A stretch of 64,000 bases of DNA from Amphibacillus cookii (GTDB lineage Bacteria > Bacillota > Bacilli > Bacillales > Amphibacillaceae). The notes below the pieces were generated by a model that was not told the origin of the DNA, did no database searches, and saw only the letters and a list, made by a program, of their open reading frames with translations. The position numbers were made by a program, and so were the translations under genes. Positions 20,284 through 30,055 of the stretch are shown in pieces. Location of the stretch: contig NZ_JAFBDS010000002.1 in the NCBI RefSeq assembly GCF_016908375.1, positions 124,001-188,000 on the forward strand, written 5' to 3'. Positions within the stretch are counted from its first letter, which is position 1, and the number at the start of each line of letters is the position of its first letter.

Positions 20284-22929
20284 GTGAAATGGTATAAACT
20301 TTCAGTTAACGAAGTGATTAATCAATTAGGCAGTCATGCGAACTTCGGTTTAACAGAGGACATAGCAGCACAGCGTCTTAAAAAAAATGGCAGTAATCAA
20401 TTAACAGACCAACAAAAGCCTTTGTGGTTTATGCTGTTTTTTAAACAATTCCAAGATTTTATGGTGATTGTTCTTCTTATTGCCACTTTTATTGCTGCCT
20501 ATTTAGGTGAATTTATTGATGCGATTGTCATTGTAATTATCGTGTTAATTAATAGTTTATTAGGATTCTTTCAAGAACAAAAAGCAGAAAGATCGTTGTC
20601 AAAGTTAAAAGCAATGGCAACACCTAATGCTTTTGTATTAAGAAATGGACATTGGGTGACGATTCCTTCCCAGCATGTGGTTATTGGTGATATTGTTAAG
20701 TTGAAGAATGGGGACCGTGTGGTAGCTGATATGAGAATTATCAGCAGTACACAACTGGCGATTGAAGAATCCGCCTTAACGGGTGAAACGCTACCCATTC
20801 AAAAAACAAGTCAAGCGATTGAGACACAGCAATTGAATATTGCTGATCAAACCAATATGGCTTTTATGGGTTCAATGGTTGCTACTGGGCATGGTATAGG
20901 TATTGTTGTTGCTACTGGTATGCAAACAATGGTTGGTCAAATCGCTGATTTAATTGTTCAAGCCCCTAGTCAAAAAACACCACTTGAAAAAAGATTACAA
21001 CATTTAGGGAAAGTTCTTATCTTTATTTCTTTGGTCTTGACAGCTTTAGTTGTATTAGCAGGTGTTTGGCAAGGACAACCATTATATCAAATGTTCCTTG
21101 CAGGAATATCTTTAGCTGTTGCCGTTATCCCAGAAGGTTTACCGGCTATTGTAACGGTCGTATTATCATTAGGTGTACAAAGGATGATTAAACGAAAAGC
21201 AATCGTAAGAAAATTAAGTGCCGTGGAAACGTTAGGTAGTACGTCGGTCATTTGTTCTGATAAAACAGGGACACTCACAGAAAATAAAATGACTGTCGTT
21301 GAACTGTTTACTAATAATAAAAGTTTTCAAGTATCAGGGGGATATGGTTTAACAGGTTCATTTACAAATGCGACAAACCAAGTCGAGTCGGATATGCTTA
21401 ATCAACTGTTGATGTACAGTTCGTTATGTTGCAATGCCGAGATGTTAGACAATAATGGAAATATAACATTACAAGGTGATCCTACCGAAGTGGCAATTAT
21501 CATGGCAGCCCTAAAAAAAGATCAACAGTTAGTCGAAGCGAAGACGTTAACAAAAGTTAAAGAGTTTCCTTTTGATGCGAATCGAAAACGGATGTCGGTT
21601 GTTGTAAAGGATAGAAACAATCACTATATGTCGATTGTTAAAGGCGCACCGGATCTGCTATTAGATTGCACTTCAAAGCTGACATTGAATGGACAAGTTC
21701 AGTCACTAAGTCAACAAATGAAGCGGCAGATACAACAACAAATCGAGTCGATGGCCAATCAAGCTTATCGAACGATCGCTGTATGTATGAAGCCTTTACC
21801 ATCTCCACACGCGCTAAAAATTGAGCAGGTGGAAAGTCAATTGATCTTTATGGGTTTAATAGGTATGGTGGACCCACCTCGTCGAGAAGCAAAGTTAGCG
21901 ATTAAACAATGCAAAGATGCCGGGATTAAAACGATTATGATAACAGGTGATCATGCCAAAACAGCCAGTGCTGTCGCAAAGTCACTTGATATCATTTCTT
22001 CAGAACAACAAGTGATTACTGGGCAAGATCTCGAAGTGATGTCAGAGGAGATGTTAAAACAACAGGTTGATCATGTCCATGTTTTTGCTCGAGTTACACC
22101 AAAAGATAAGCTTAGAATTGTCCAAGCATTACAAGCTAACGGACATGTAGTTGCTATGACAGGAGATGGGGTAAATGATGCGCCTGCTTTAAAAGTAAGT
22201 GATATCGGCGTTAGCATGGGAAAAACGGGAACAGATGTGGCTAAAGAGGCATCTGATTTAATTTTGTTAGATGATAATTTCGCTACCATTGTTGGAGCTG
22301 TGGAAGAGGGACGTAATATCTATGAGAACATTCGAAAGTTCATTCGTTATTTATTAGCATCAAATGTTGGTGAAATACTCGTAATGTTATTTGCGATGCT
22401 AGCCGCTTTACCCCTGCCTTTATTACCCGTTCAAATTTTGTGGGTTAACCTTGTTACCGATGGGTTACCGGCACTAGCTTTAGGACTTGATCGTCCCGAG
22501 CGTGATTTAATGCAACACCCCCCAAGACCTGTTAAAGAAGGTGTTTTCGCACGTGGCTTAGGGATCAAAATTGTTTCCAGGGGATTATTTATTGGTGTGA
22601 TTACTTTTCTTGCATTTGTGATGGCATTTCAAAATGGTGCTCAATCCGTCGCTTATGCAAGGACAATAGCATTTATGACCCTTGTCATGGCTCAATTAAT
22701 TCATGTTTTCGATTGTAGGAGTCATCGATCAGTCTTTGATCGTAACCCATTTGGTAATAAATATTTAATTATTGCTGTTATTTCATCGATTGCTTTATTA
22801 TTACCTGTTATCTATTTTGAGCCACTTCAAATCATTTTTCATACCGTTGCTTTAACCGGTACAGATTGGTTAGGCATTCTTCTATTCAGTGCGTTACCAA
22901 CATTGTTGTTTGGTTTTACAAGACGCTAA
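20284..22929 (+). CDS. yloB: P-type Ca2+-transporting ATPase (YloB)
   Basis: SERCA-like type IIA pump that exports Ca2+ across the cytoplasmic membrane. The protein has 881 aa. A cation-ATPase N-terminal domain comes first. TGETLP is in the actuator domain near residue 166, PEGLPAIV in M4 near 281, and the phosphorylated Asp326 in SDKTGTLTEN. KGAPD is near 455, the hinge TGDGVNDAPAL near 625, and four C-terminal membrane segments follow. B. subtilis YloB is a spore-associated Ca2+ ATPase, which fits this context. GTG 20284 has GGAGGAATG upstream. Confidence 0.95.
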   Translation: MKWYKLSVNEVINQLGSHANFGLTEDIAAQRLKKNGSNQLTDQQKPLWFMLFFKQFQDFMVIVLLIATFIAAYLGEFIDAIVIVIIVLINSLLGFFQEQKAERSLSKLKAMATPNAFVLRNGHWVTIPSQHVVIGDIVKLKNGDRVVADMRIISSTQLAIEESALTGETLPIQKTSQAIETQQLNIADQTNMAFMGSMVATGHGIGIVVATGMQTMVGQIADLIVQAPSQKTPLEKRLQHLGKVLIFISLVLTALVVLAGVWQGQPLYQMFLAGISLAVAVIPEGLPAIVTVVLSLGVQRMIKRKAIVRKLSAVETLGSTSVICSDKTGTLTENKMTVVELFTNNKSFQVSGGYGLTGSFTNATNQVESDMLNQLLMYSSLCCNAEMLDNNGNITLQGDPTEVAIIMAALKKDQQLVEAKTLTKVKEFPFDANRKRMSVVVKDRNNHYMSIVKGAPDLLLDCTSKLTLNGQVQSLSQQMKRQIQQQIESMANQAYRTIAVCMKPLPSPHALKIEQVESQLIFMGLIGMVDPPRREAKLAIKQCKDAGIKTIMITGDHAKTASAVAKSLDIISSEQQVITGQDLEVMSEEMLKQQVDHVHVFARVTPKDKLRIVQALQANGHVVAMTGDGVNDAPALKVSDIGVSMGKTGTDVAKEASDLILLDDNFATIVGAVEEGRNIYENIRKFIRYLLASNVGEILVMLFAMLAALPLPLLPVQILWVNLVTDGLPALALGLDRPERDLMQHPPRPVKEGVFARGLGIKIVSRGLFIGVITFLAFVMAFQNGAQSVAYARTIAFMTLVMAQLIHVFDCRSHRSVFDRNPFGNKYLIIAVISSIALLLPVIYFEPLQIIFHTVALTGTDWLGILLFSALPTLLFGFTRR

Positions 22930-23075
22930 TTTAATGTGTATAATATATACCGTAAAGTAAAAATTTCCTTGGCTTAGTGAGTTTTTAACTCAATGCCTTT
23001 AGTAGCTTCTCTTTTTGGGGTATTGTACGATGATGTGAGGTCAATGGATAGCCGTTATTTGACTATCCATTTTTA
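22915..23075 (+). ncRNA. Candidate small RNA or leader RNA with own promoter and terminator
   Basis: Promoter: TTTACA at 22915-22920 (inside the yloB 3' end), 18-base spacer, TATAAT at 22939-22944. Terminator: AATGGATAG (23043-23051) with CTATCCATT (23063-23071) and five T. The predicted transcript is about 125 nt from near 22951. Inside is a hairpin GGC-TTAG-TGAGTT/AACTCA-AT-GCC at about 22971-23000. GTCAA/TTGAC overlaps the terminator stem and could form an alternative. No known RNA family was recognised. It could be an independent sRNA or an attenuating leader for yloC-remA-gmk-rpoZ. Confidence 0.45.
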
Positions 23076-23246
23076 CACGTTAAGAAAGCACAGTTTTTAA
23101 TATTTGCCCCGTTATAAAGCCCTTAGCACAACGCATTTACTATAGAGCGAACGCATGCTAATTTTTTAATTCATGCTTGAAATTAAAAAATTAGTAATAA
23201 CCTACTTTAGAAAGAGTGGCAAAGGAAGATAATAGGATGTGATGGT
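23076..23246. other. Intergenic spacer before yloC
   Basis: AT-rich spacer between the putative small-RNA terminator and yloC. A GC-poor inverted repeat is present: CTAATTTTTTAATT (about 23159-23172) mirrored by AATTAAAAAATTAG (about 23180-23193). No reading frame, no further recognised element. Confidence 0.4.
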
Positions 23247-24128
23247 TTGGTAAAAAGTATGACAGGTTATGGCGAAGTAGACTTAGTGTTAGATCAGACA
23301 AAGATTAAGGTTGAAATAAAATCGGTCAACCACCGCTTTTTAGATTTATCGATAAAAATGCCTCGTTCCATTGATAAATATGAAGAACAGATTAAACAAC
23401 TGATGCGTACTTATTTTATACGGGGCAGGATCGAATGTTACATCCATATTTTTGATGAACGTATAGCAAATCAAACAGTAGCTGTTAACTGGTCATTACT
23501 CGAGCAATATGATGACGCACTTCAACGTATTTCTAATCAATATCCTGATTCTGCACAAGCATTATTGACGTTATTACCAGAATTAACAGATGTTTTTCAA
23601 ATCGCAGAACCAGATGAAATAGAAGCAAAGTTAGTTAGTCAAATGCTTGATGCTGTGAATAGTGCCTGTCAGCGCGTCAATGATATGCGAGAAGCTGAAG
23701 GTTCAAAATTAGCAGAAGATGTAAAGTATCGAATAATAACGGCTAGAAATATTACAGCTGAACTCACTCACTTGCGTGAACAAGTGAAAACGCATCACTA
23801 TGAGCGGATGTTAGAAAGATTAAATGCTTTATTAATGAAGCAAGGTTTAAAACAAGATGAACGCTTCTATTATGAATTGGCAAGTCTAGCTGAAAAAGGT
23901 GATTTAACAGAAGAATTAGTTCGTATTCAAAGTCATATTGAGCAGATGGAGACATTACTTGAGCAACCTAATGAAACAGGGCGTAAACTGGATTTCATTG
24001 TTCAAGAAATGATCAGGGAAGCGAATACCATCGGTGCAAAAGCCAATGATCCTTCTATTAGTGAATATGTAATAGAATTAAAGGCAACAATTGAAAAGAT
24101 AAAGGAACAGGTTCAAAATATTGAATAG
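23247..24128 (+). CDS. yloC: YicC-family endoribonuclease (YloC)
   Basis: The YicC/YloC family is a group of endoribonucleases linked to small-RNA decay and stationary-phase stress. The protein has 293 aa. The conserved N-terminal block SMTGYGEVDL and VEIKSVNHRFLDLSIKMPRS comes first, then RGRIECYI near 53. The C-terminal DUF1732 block is GRKLDFIVQEMIREANTIGAKAND near 250. TTG 23247 is chosen because the family N-terminus starts at this point and AGGATGTGATGG precedes it. It is the first gene before remA-gmk-rpoZ, as in B. subtilis. Confidence 0.93.
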   Translation: MVKSMTGYGEVDLVLDQTKIKVEIKSVNHRFLDLSIKMPRSIDKYEEQIKQLMRTYFIRGRIECYIHIFDERIANQTVAVNWSLLEQYDDALQRISNQYPDSAQALLTLLPELTDVFQIAEPDEIEAKLVSQMLDAVNSACQRVNDMREAEGSKLAEDVKYRIITARNITAELTHLREQVKTHHYERMLERLNALLMKQGLKQDERFYYELASLAEKGDLTEELVRIQSHIEQMETLLEQPNETGRKLDFIVQEMIREANTIGAKANDPSISEYVIELKATIEKIKEQVQNIE

Positions 24129-24131
24129 ACA

Positions 24132-24160
24132 TTTCAAATCTTCTTCATTTATAATATAAT
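24132..24160 (+). promoter_or_regulatory. SigA promoter candidate for remA
   Basis: TTTCAA at 24132-24137 and TATAAT at 24155-24160 have a 17-base spacer. They lie just after the yloC stop and about 60 bases before the remA start. Confidence 0.55.
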
Positions 24161-24221
24161 GATATAGATAACATAGGAGAAGGACGTAACGATCCAATCG
24201 GATATAAGAGGGGGAGCAAGC

Positions 24222-24482
24222 TTGAGTTTAAGATTAATTAATATTGGCTTTGGAAATGTTGTTTCAGCCAATCGTATTATTACGATCGTCTCACCAGAAT
24301 CCGCACCTATTAAACGTATTATTACGGTTGCCCGAGACAATAACAAACTGGTCGATGCTACTTACGGTAGACGGACACGTGCGGTTATTATAACAGACAG
24401 TGATCATGTTGTATTATCTGCAGTACAACCTGAAACCGTTGGACAACGTGTGCTAAGCCATGAAGAAGAGATCGATGAATAA
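24222..24482 (+). CDS. remA: RemA, DNA-binding regulator of matrix and osmoprotection genes
   Basis: RemA oligomerises into rings and activates biofilm matrix and osmoprotection genes in B. subtilis. The 86-aa protein aligns over its whole length: [20 protein letters not shown], then [10 protein letters not shown], and the conserved [20 protein letters not shown] and [11 protein letters not shown] 24222 is preceded by GAGGGGGAGC. It sits between yloC and gmk as in B. subtilis (old name ylzA). Targets in this organism are unknown. Confidence 0.96.
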   Translation: MSLRLINIGFGNVVSANRIITIVSPESAPIKRIITVARDNNKLVDATYGRRTRAVIITDSDHVVLSAVQPETVGQRVLSHEEEIDE

Positions 24483-24561
24483 TGCGTGTTTATACGAATT
24501 TTTCTAAATAAAACAATTTAAATTAAGATGATGAAGAGATAATGATGGAGGGAATAAATCG

Positions 24562-25182
24562 TTGATTGAACAAAAAGGAATTTTATTTATTTTGTCGGGC
24601 CCATCGGGGGTAGGGAAAGGAACGGTTAGAAAAGCACTATTTGAAAAAGATACTGCATTGCAATATTCGATTTCAATGACCACACGCCCGATACGTCCGG
24701 GTGAAAAAGAAAGTGTTGATTATTTTTATCGTTCGAAAGAAGAATTTGAATCGATGATTGAAAAAAATCAATTGCTTGAACATGCTGAATATGTAGGGAA
24801 TTATTATGGTACCCCCCGTCATTATGTTGAAGAAACACTTGATCAAGGAAAAGATGTTTTTCTTGAAATTGAAGTCCAAGGCGCATTACAAGTAAAGGAA
24901 AACTTTCCGGAAGGTGTTTTTATATTTCTATCACCTCCAAGCTTAGATGAACTAAAAAATCGAATTATTAGTCGAGGTACAGAAACAGAATCACTGGTCA
25001 TGAATCGACTTAAAGCAGCAAAAGACGAAATTGAACTGATGGATGCTTATGATTATGTTGTTGTTAATGATCAAGTCGACCATGCCGTAGACAAAGTTCA
25101 AGCTATTGTCAAGAGTGAACACTGTAAACGTGAACGCGTAGCTAGTCAATATAAAAAATTGTTGGAGGTGAGCCAATCATGA
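24562..25182 (+). CDS. gmk: Guanylate kinase
   Basis: Phosphorylates GMP to GDP using ATP; essential, and a (p)ppGpp target in Bacillus. The protein has 206 aa. The P-loop [10 protein letters not shown] is at about residues 12-21, and the GMP-binding segment [20 protein letters not shown] near 38. [13 protein letters not shown] near 74 and [13 protein letters not shown] near 99 follow. TTG 24562 has GGAGGG upstream and gives the family N-terminus. The stop overlaps rpoZ (ATGA). Confidence 0.97.
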   Translation: MIEQKGILFILSGPSGVGKGTVRKALFEKDTALQYSISMTTRPIRPGEKESVDYFYRSKEEFESMIEKNQLLEHAEYVGNYYGTPRHYVEETLDQGKDVFLEIEVQGALQVKENFPEGVFIFLSPPSLDELKNRIISRGTETESLVMNRLKAAKDEIELMDAYDYVVVNDQVDHAVDKVQAIVKSEHCKRERVASQYKKLLEVSQS

Positions 25183-25394
25183 TGTTAGAGCCGTCAATCG
25201 ACCAATTACAAACAAAAATCAATTCTAAATATACATTAGTTATCTTATCTGCTCGCCGTGCTCGACAGATTCAAAATACCAAAATTGTTCAAATTGAAGC
25301 ACCAACAGCAGCAAAAAATGTTGGTATTGCTTTAGAAGAAATTCATGCGGGAAAATTAACGTATGTATCGACTGAATATAAAGAAAGACGCTAA
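25179..25394 (+). CDS. rpoZ: RNA polymerase omega subunit
   Basis: Small subunit that helps assemble and stabilise beta' in RNA polymerase. The protein is 71 aa: [20 protein letters not shown], then [10 protein letters not shown] (the conserved SARRAR helix) and [16 protein letters not shown] 25179 overlaps the gmk stop and lies 8 bases after GGAGGTG. ATG 25182 would give an N-terminus closer to B. subtilis, and either is possible. A weak GC-rich hairpin at 25411-25450 follows. Confidence 0.95.
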   Translation: MMLEPSIDQLQTKINSKYTLVILSARRARQIQNTKIVQIEAPTAAKNVGIALEEIHAGKLTYVSTEYKERR

Positions 25395-25410
25395 TCACGT
25401 CGCCGTTAAA

Positions 25411-25450
25411 CGACCCCTTGTTTGCCAATCGGCAGGCGAGGGGTTAAACT
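25411..25450 (+). terminator. Weak terminator-like hairpin after rpoZ
   Basis: An imperfect stem CCCCTTGTTTGCC/GGCAGGCGAGGGG with a 4-base loop. It is followed by TTAAACTTTTA rather than a clean T run. Confidence 0.45.
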
Positions 25451-25482
25451 TTTAGCGTACTAAAGATAGAGGATGTGATCAA

Positions 25483-26685
25483 ATGTTAACAGATAAAAAG
25501 ATTGTATTAGGGGTTACAGGTGGAATAGCTGCCTATAAAGCTATTGCACTAACAAGCAAGTTAACCCAAGCTGGAGCAATAGTAAAAGTGATTTTAACAA
25601 AAGGGGCGCAACAGTTTGTTACCCCACTTTCATTTCAATCGATTTCACGACAGCCAGTCTATGTCGATACATTTGATGAGCTTGATCCAAAGGAAATTCA
25701 ACATATTGAATTAGCTGATTGGGCAGATTTGATTGTGATTGCTCCTGCTACTGCCAATATTATTGGCAAATATGCAAGTGGTATTGCAGATGATATGTTA
25801 ACGACGACCTTATTAGCGACTGAAGCACCAGTATACCTTGCGCCTGCTATGAATGTCCACATGTATCAGCATCGAGCAGTTCAGGATAATATGGCGCGTT
25901 TAAAAGAACGAGGATGCCATTTTATTGATCCGAGTGAAGGGTATTTAGCCTGTGGCTATCATGGGAAAGGGCGACTACCGGAACCTGAAGAAATGATTGA
26001 GTATTTAAAAAGGGAACAAGAAAAAGCAAAGCCTTTGGCTGGCAAACGACTGTTAGTCTCAGCTGGACCGACACAGGAAACCATTGATCCTGTTCGTTTT
26101 CTAAGCAATCATTCATCTGGAAAGATGGGCTTTGCCATTGCAGAAGTAGCTGCCCAATTAGGCGCGATCGTAACCTTAGTGAGTGGCCCCGTTGATTTGT
26201 CTACGCCGAAAGCTGTTGAGCGAATCAATATTACAACTGCCGAAGAAATGTATCAAACGATGTTGGACCACTTTGCTGAACAAGATATTGTCATCAAATC
26301 AGCAGCTGTTGCTGATTACCGTCCAGTCACGGTTCATCAGCATAAATTAAAAAAGCAAGCGGATACGCTAACGCTTGAGTTAGAAAGAACAAAAGATATT
26401 TTACAAGCACTAGGTAGCCAAAAGCGTGATCAGTATTTGGTTGGATTTGCTGCGGAAACAGAAAATATGGAGGCATATGGTCAACAAAAGCTGACTCGAA
26501 AAAATTTAGATGCTATTGTGATAAATGATATAACCAAGGCGGGGGCAGGTTTTAAGTCAGACACCAATGAAGTCGTTATATTAACAAAGTCTGGAATGAA
26601 AACAAGAATTGAGCTGACTAGCAAACAAGCTATTGCCTATCAGTTACTGAATCAGATAGCTAAAGAAATGGGAGTAGATCGCTAG
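25483..26685 (+). CDS. coaBC: Bifunctional phosphopantothenoylcysteine decarboxylase/synthetase
   Basis: Performs two steps of coenzyme A synthesis: CTP-dependent condensation of phosphopantothenate with cysteine, then decarboxylation. The protein has 400 aa. The N-terminal flavoprotein domain (CoaC) has GVTGGIAAYKAI near residue 9, APATANIIGKYASGIADD near 87 and PAMNVHMY near 125. The C-terminal CoaB domain has VSAGPTQETIDPVRFLSNHS near 190, KSAAVADYRP near 270 and VGFAAETE near 325. The stop overlaps the priA GTG (TAGTG). Confidence 0.97.
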   Translation: MLTDKKIVLGVTGGIAAYKAIALTSKLTQAGAIVKVILTKGAQQFVTPLSFQSISRQPVYVDTFDELDPKEIQHIELADWADLIVIAPATANIIGKYASGIADDMLTTTLLATEAPVYLAPAMNVHMYQHRAVQDNMARLKERGCHFIDPSEGYLACGYHGKGRLPEPEEMIEYLKREQEKAKPLAGKRLLVSAGPTQETIDPVRFLSNHSSGKMGFAIAEVAAQLGAIVTLVSGPVDLSTPKAVERINITTAEEMYQTMLDHFAEQDIVIKSAAVADYRPVTVHQHKLKKQADTLTLELERTKDILQALGSQKRDQYLVGFAAETENMEAYGQQKLTRKNLDAIVINDITKAGAGFKSDTNEVVILTKSGMKTRIELTSKQAIAYQLLNQIAKEMGVDR

Positions 26686-29093
26686 TGACGGTTGCTAGAG
26701 TTGTTGTCGACGTGCCCGCGTCACAAACTAATAAAGTATTTGACTACTTAATTCCAGAACATTTATTAGGGACGATTGAAGTGGGTATACGCGTGATTGT
26801 CCCTTTTGGTTCGAGAACGATCATGGGCTATGTATTGGAAATAGCAGAGGATACAGAGGTTGAGCGTGTAAAGGCGATTAAAGATTTGCTTGATTATACA
26901 CCGATTTTAACAGAAGAATTAATTGAATTAGGTAAGTGGTTGGCTGATCATACGATGAGTTTTTATATATCAGCATTTCAAGCGATGCTGCCGCAAGCGT
27001 TAAAAGCAGATTATCGTAAACAAGTACATCGAATAACCGATGCCCCTTTAGTGCCAATACTAGAGTCTGTTTTTGCAGGAAGGGATTACATCGATGAAAA
27101 AGATTTATCAGAGCAAGATATTCCGCTTAAGTATGTTAAACAAGGTATAGCAGATGGCGATCTGGAAATGGTCTATCAAGTTAAAAGTAAAGAAACCTAT
27201 AAAAAAGTGACCATGATCAAACGAAAAGTAGCTGTCGAACGTTTAGATGCTTATGTAGCTAATTTATCAAATCGGGCTAAAAAACAGCGAGAATTAATAA
27301 ATTATTTTGTAAGTCACGATCAACCGGTTATGTTAAAAGTATTTTTGGCAAAAATGAAGACAACACGTCAAACGTTAAAGCCGCTTTTATCTGCTGGCAT
27401 AGTAGAATTATATCAAGAAGAGTTATATCGTAATCCATATCGCGATGATTTAATTAAGCCGACAAGCCCATTACCATTGAAGCCACAACAGCAACGCGCA
27501 CTTACTCCAATTGTTAATAAACTTGATCAGATACAGCATCAGGTTTTCTTATTACATGGTGTAACGGGTAGTGGAAAAACAGAAGTGTATTTACAAGCTA
27601 TTGATCATGCTTTATCCCTTGGTAAAGAAGCGATCGTACTTGTTCCAGAGATAGCACTGACCCCCCAAATGGTCAATCGTTTTAAAGGGAGATTTGGAGC
27701 GGATGTGGCTGTTATGCACAGTGCACTGTCAAAAGGGGAACGGTTTGATGAATGGCGGAAAATACAAAGAAAAGAAGTTAAGGTTGTGGTTGGTGCCCGA
27801 TCAGCCATTTTCGTTCCATTTGAGAATATTGGCTTAATTATTATTGACGAGGAACATGAATCAAGCTATAAACAAGAGGATCATCCGCGTTATCATGTTA
27901 AAGATGTAGCGATTGCGCGTGGTGAATATCATCGATGTCCAGTTATACTAGGTACCGCGACGCCGACATTAGAAACATTTGCTCGTGCGAATAAAGGGGT
28001 TTATCATTTACTATCAATGCCAGCACGAATGAATGAAAGTCACATGCCAAATGTCTCGGTTGTAGATATGAGGCAAGAATTGCATGCTGGAAATCGGACC
28101 ATGTTTTCTCGACAACTGAAAGCAGCAATCGAAGAAAGGATTGCAAGAAATGAACAAGTTGTTTTATTTCTAAATCGACGAGGACACTCAACCTTTGTTA
28201 TGTGTAGAGATTGTGGAGATGTCATTCAATGTCCGCATTGTGATATATCGCTCACTTATCATCGTAAACAAAACCTGTTAAAATGTCATTATTGTAATTA
28301 TCAAGAAAAAATGCCACAAAAATGTCCGAGTTGCGAGAGTCAAACGATTCGATACTTTGGTACGGGGACTCAAAAAGTAGAAGAAATGATTCACCAGCTA
28401 ATACCTGAGGCAAGAGTGATCCGGATGGACGTGGACACGACACGAAAAAAAGGAGCTCATGAGCGTTTGCTTAGTCAATTTGCTGAAAAACAAGCTGATA
28501 TTTTACTAGGCACACAAATGATTGCTAAAGGTTTAGACTTTCCTGATGTCACGCTAGTAGGTGTATTAGCAGCAGACAGTTTGTTAAATTTACCAGACTT
28601 TAGATCATCGGAAAAAACTTTTCAACTTTTGACACAGGTTAGTGGAAGAGCGGGTCGTCATCACCTTGAAGGTGAAGTTATTGTTCAAACGTATACACCA
28701 GAACACTATAGTATTACGTTTGCTAAAGACTATGATTATCTTGGTTTCTTTGAAAAAGAAATGGCATTGAGAAAAGCTTTTCAATATCCGCCTTACTATT
28801 TTTTGACGTTAATTACCGTGTCGCACCAAAACCCAAATCAAGCGCTAGAAGTCACACGGACGATTAGTCAATTATTAGCAAAACATTTGTCAAATCAAGC
28901 ACGTATTTTAGGACCCACACCATCACCTTTAGAAAGAATAAAGAATCGCTATCGCTTTCAGTGCATGGTAAAATATAAATACGAACCAAAACAGAAACAG
29001 GTATTAGCGAAAATATTAACGTATTATGAAGAGCAGATGAGAAAAGAAGATCTGTTCATTCAAATTGACCTTCAACCATATCAATTAATGTAG
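26685..29093 (+). CDS. priA: PriA, primosomal replication-restart helicase
   Basis: Recognises stalled forks and loads the replisome away from oriC. The protein has 802 aa. The N-terminal 3'-end-binding domain ([20 protein letters not shown]) comes first. Then Walker [14 protein letters not shown] is near residue 290, [17 protein letters not shown] near 387 and GTATPTLET near 424. A zinc-binding insert has four Cys pairs (CRDC, CPHC, CHYC, CPSC) at about 506-548. The helicase end [13 protein letters not shown] and QVSGRAGR follow. GTG 26685 overlaps coaBC. In B. subtilis def follows; here fmt follows after 14 bases. Confidence 0.97.
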   Translation: MTVARVVVDVPASQTNKVFDYLIPEHLLGTIEVGIRVIVPFGSRTIMGYVLEIAEDTEVERVKAIKDLLDYTPILTEELIELGKWLADHTMSFYISAFQAMLPQALKADYRKQVHRITDAPLVPILESVFAGRDYIDEKDLSEQDIPLKYVKQGIADGDLEMVYQVKSKETYKKVTMIKRKVAVERLDAYVANLSNRAKKQRELINYFVSHDQPVMLKVFLAKMKTTRQTLKPLLSAGIVELYQEELYRNPYRDDLIKPTSPLPLKPQQQRALTPIVNKLDQIQHQVFLLHGVTGSGKTEVYLQAIDHALSLGKEAIVLVPEIALTPQMVNRFKGRFGADVAVMHSALSKGERFDEWRKIQRKEVKVVVGARSAIFVPFENIGLIIIDEEHESSYKQEDHPRYHVKDVAIARGEYHRCPVILGTATPTLETFARANKGVYHLLSMPARMNESHMPNVSVVDMRQELHAGNRTMFSRQLKAAIEERIARNEQVVLFLNRRGHSTFVMCRDCGDVIQCPHCDISLTYHRKQNLLKCHYCNYQEKMPQKCPSCESQTIRYFGTGTQKVEEMIHQLIPEARVIRMDVDTTRKKGAHERLLSQFAEKQADILLGTQMIAKGLDFPDVTLVGVLAADSLLNLPDFRSSEKTFQLLTQVSGRAGRHHLEGEVIVQTYTPEHYSITFAKDYDYLGFFEKEMALRKAFQYPPYYFLTLITVSHQNPNQALEVTRTISQLLAKHLSNQARILGPTPSPLERIKNRYRFQCMVKYKYEPKQKQVLAKILTYYEEQMRKEDLFIQIDLQPYQLM

Positions 29094-29107
29094 AAAGAAG
29101 GGTTTTT

Positions 29108-30055
29108 ATGAAGAAAGTTATCTTTATGGGGACGCCAGATTTTGCTGTACCGATATTACAGCAAATCATCAATGACGGCTATGAAGTCGCTCTTGTTGTT
29201 ACGCAGCCTGACCGCCCAAAAGGTAGAAAGCGCACACTTACACCACCACCTGTTAAAGAAGAAGCGATTAAGCATGATTTACATGTTTATCAGCCTGAAA
29301 AGATAAAAGAAACGTATCATGAAATTTTAGCTTATAAACCAGATTTAATTGTTACTGCTGCTTTTGGGCAAATTTTGCCTAAAGCTTTGCTCGATGCACC
29401 TACCTTTGGTTGTGTGAATGTCCATGCTTCATTGTTACCTGAATTGAGGGGTGGTGCACCTATCCACTATGCAATTAAACAGGGGAAAGAAAAAACTGGA
29501 ATCACGATTATGTATATGGTCGAAGCTTTAGATGCAGGTGCAATATTATCGCAGAAAGCACTACCCATTGAATATAACGATCATGTAGGAACATTACATG
29601 ATAAGCTATCAAAGCTTGGGGCTGAGCTTCTACATGAAACACTCCCAGCTATTTTCAATAAAACGATTGAACCCGTTGAACAAGACGACACGAAAGCTAG
29701 TTACGCACCTAATATTACGCGTGATCAAGAAAAGATTAATTGGGGCAACGATGCTATGACTATATATAACCATATTAGAGGCTTACACCCGTGGCCAGTT
29801 GCTAGCACAACCATTAACAGTAGAAATGTGAAAATATGGTGGGGAGAAACGGTGGATCTAAAAACGGATAAAAACCCTGGAGAAATTATAAAAATGGAGT
29901 CGGATGGTGCAATTGTTGCTTGTGGAGAGCAAACAGCAATCAAGCTAACTGATATTCAAATATCCGGAAAAAAGAGGATGTCCATGAAAGATTATTTAAA
30001 TGGAAGTGATCCATTGTTTAAAGTAGGTATTCAATTAGGAGTCGAACATGAGTAA
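29108..30055 (+). CDS. fmt: Methionyl-tRNA formyltransferase
   Basis: Formylates Met on initiator tRNA using 10-formyl-THF. The protein has 315 aa. It begins [20 protein letters not shown], with the active-site block [20 protein letters not shown] near residue 107 and [19 protein letters not shown] near 134. An OB-like C-terminal domain is present ([20 protein letters not shown]). ATG 29108 has AGAAGGG upstream. No def (peptide deformylase) gene lies beside it, unlike B. subtilis. It overlaps rsmB by 8 bases. Confidence 0.97.
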   Translation: MKKVIFMGTPDFAVPILQQIINDGYEVALVVTQPDRPKGRKRTLTPPPVKEEAIKHDLHVYQPEKIKETYHEILAYKPDLIVTAAFGQILPKALLDAPTFGCVNVHASLLPELRGGAPIHYAIKQGKEKTGITIMYMVEALDAGAILSQKALPIEYNDHVGTLHDKLSKLGAELLHETLPAIFNKTIEPVEQDDTKASYAPNITRDQEKINWGNDAMTIYNHIRGLHPWPVASTTINSRNVKIWWGETVDLKTDKNPGEIIKMESDGAIVACGEQTAIKLTDIQISGKKRMSMKDYLNGSDPLFKVGIQLGVEHE

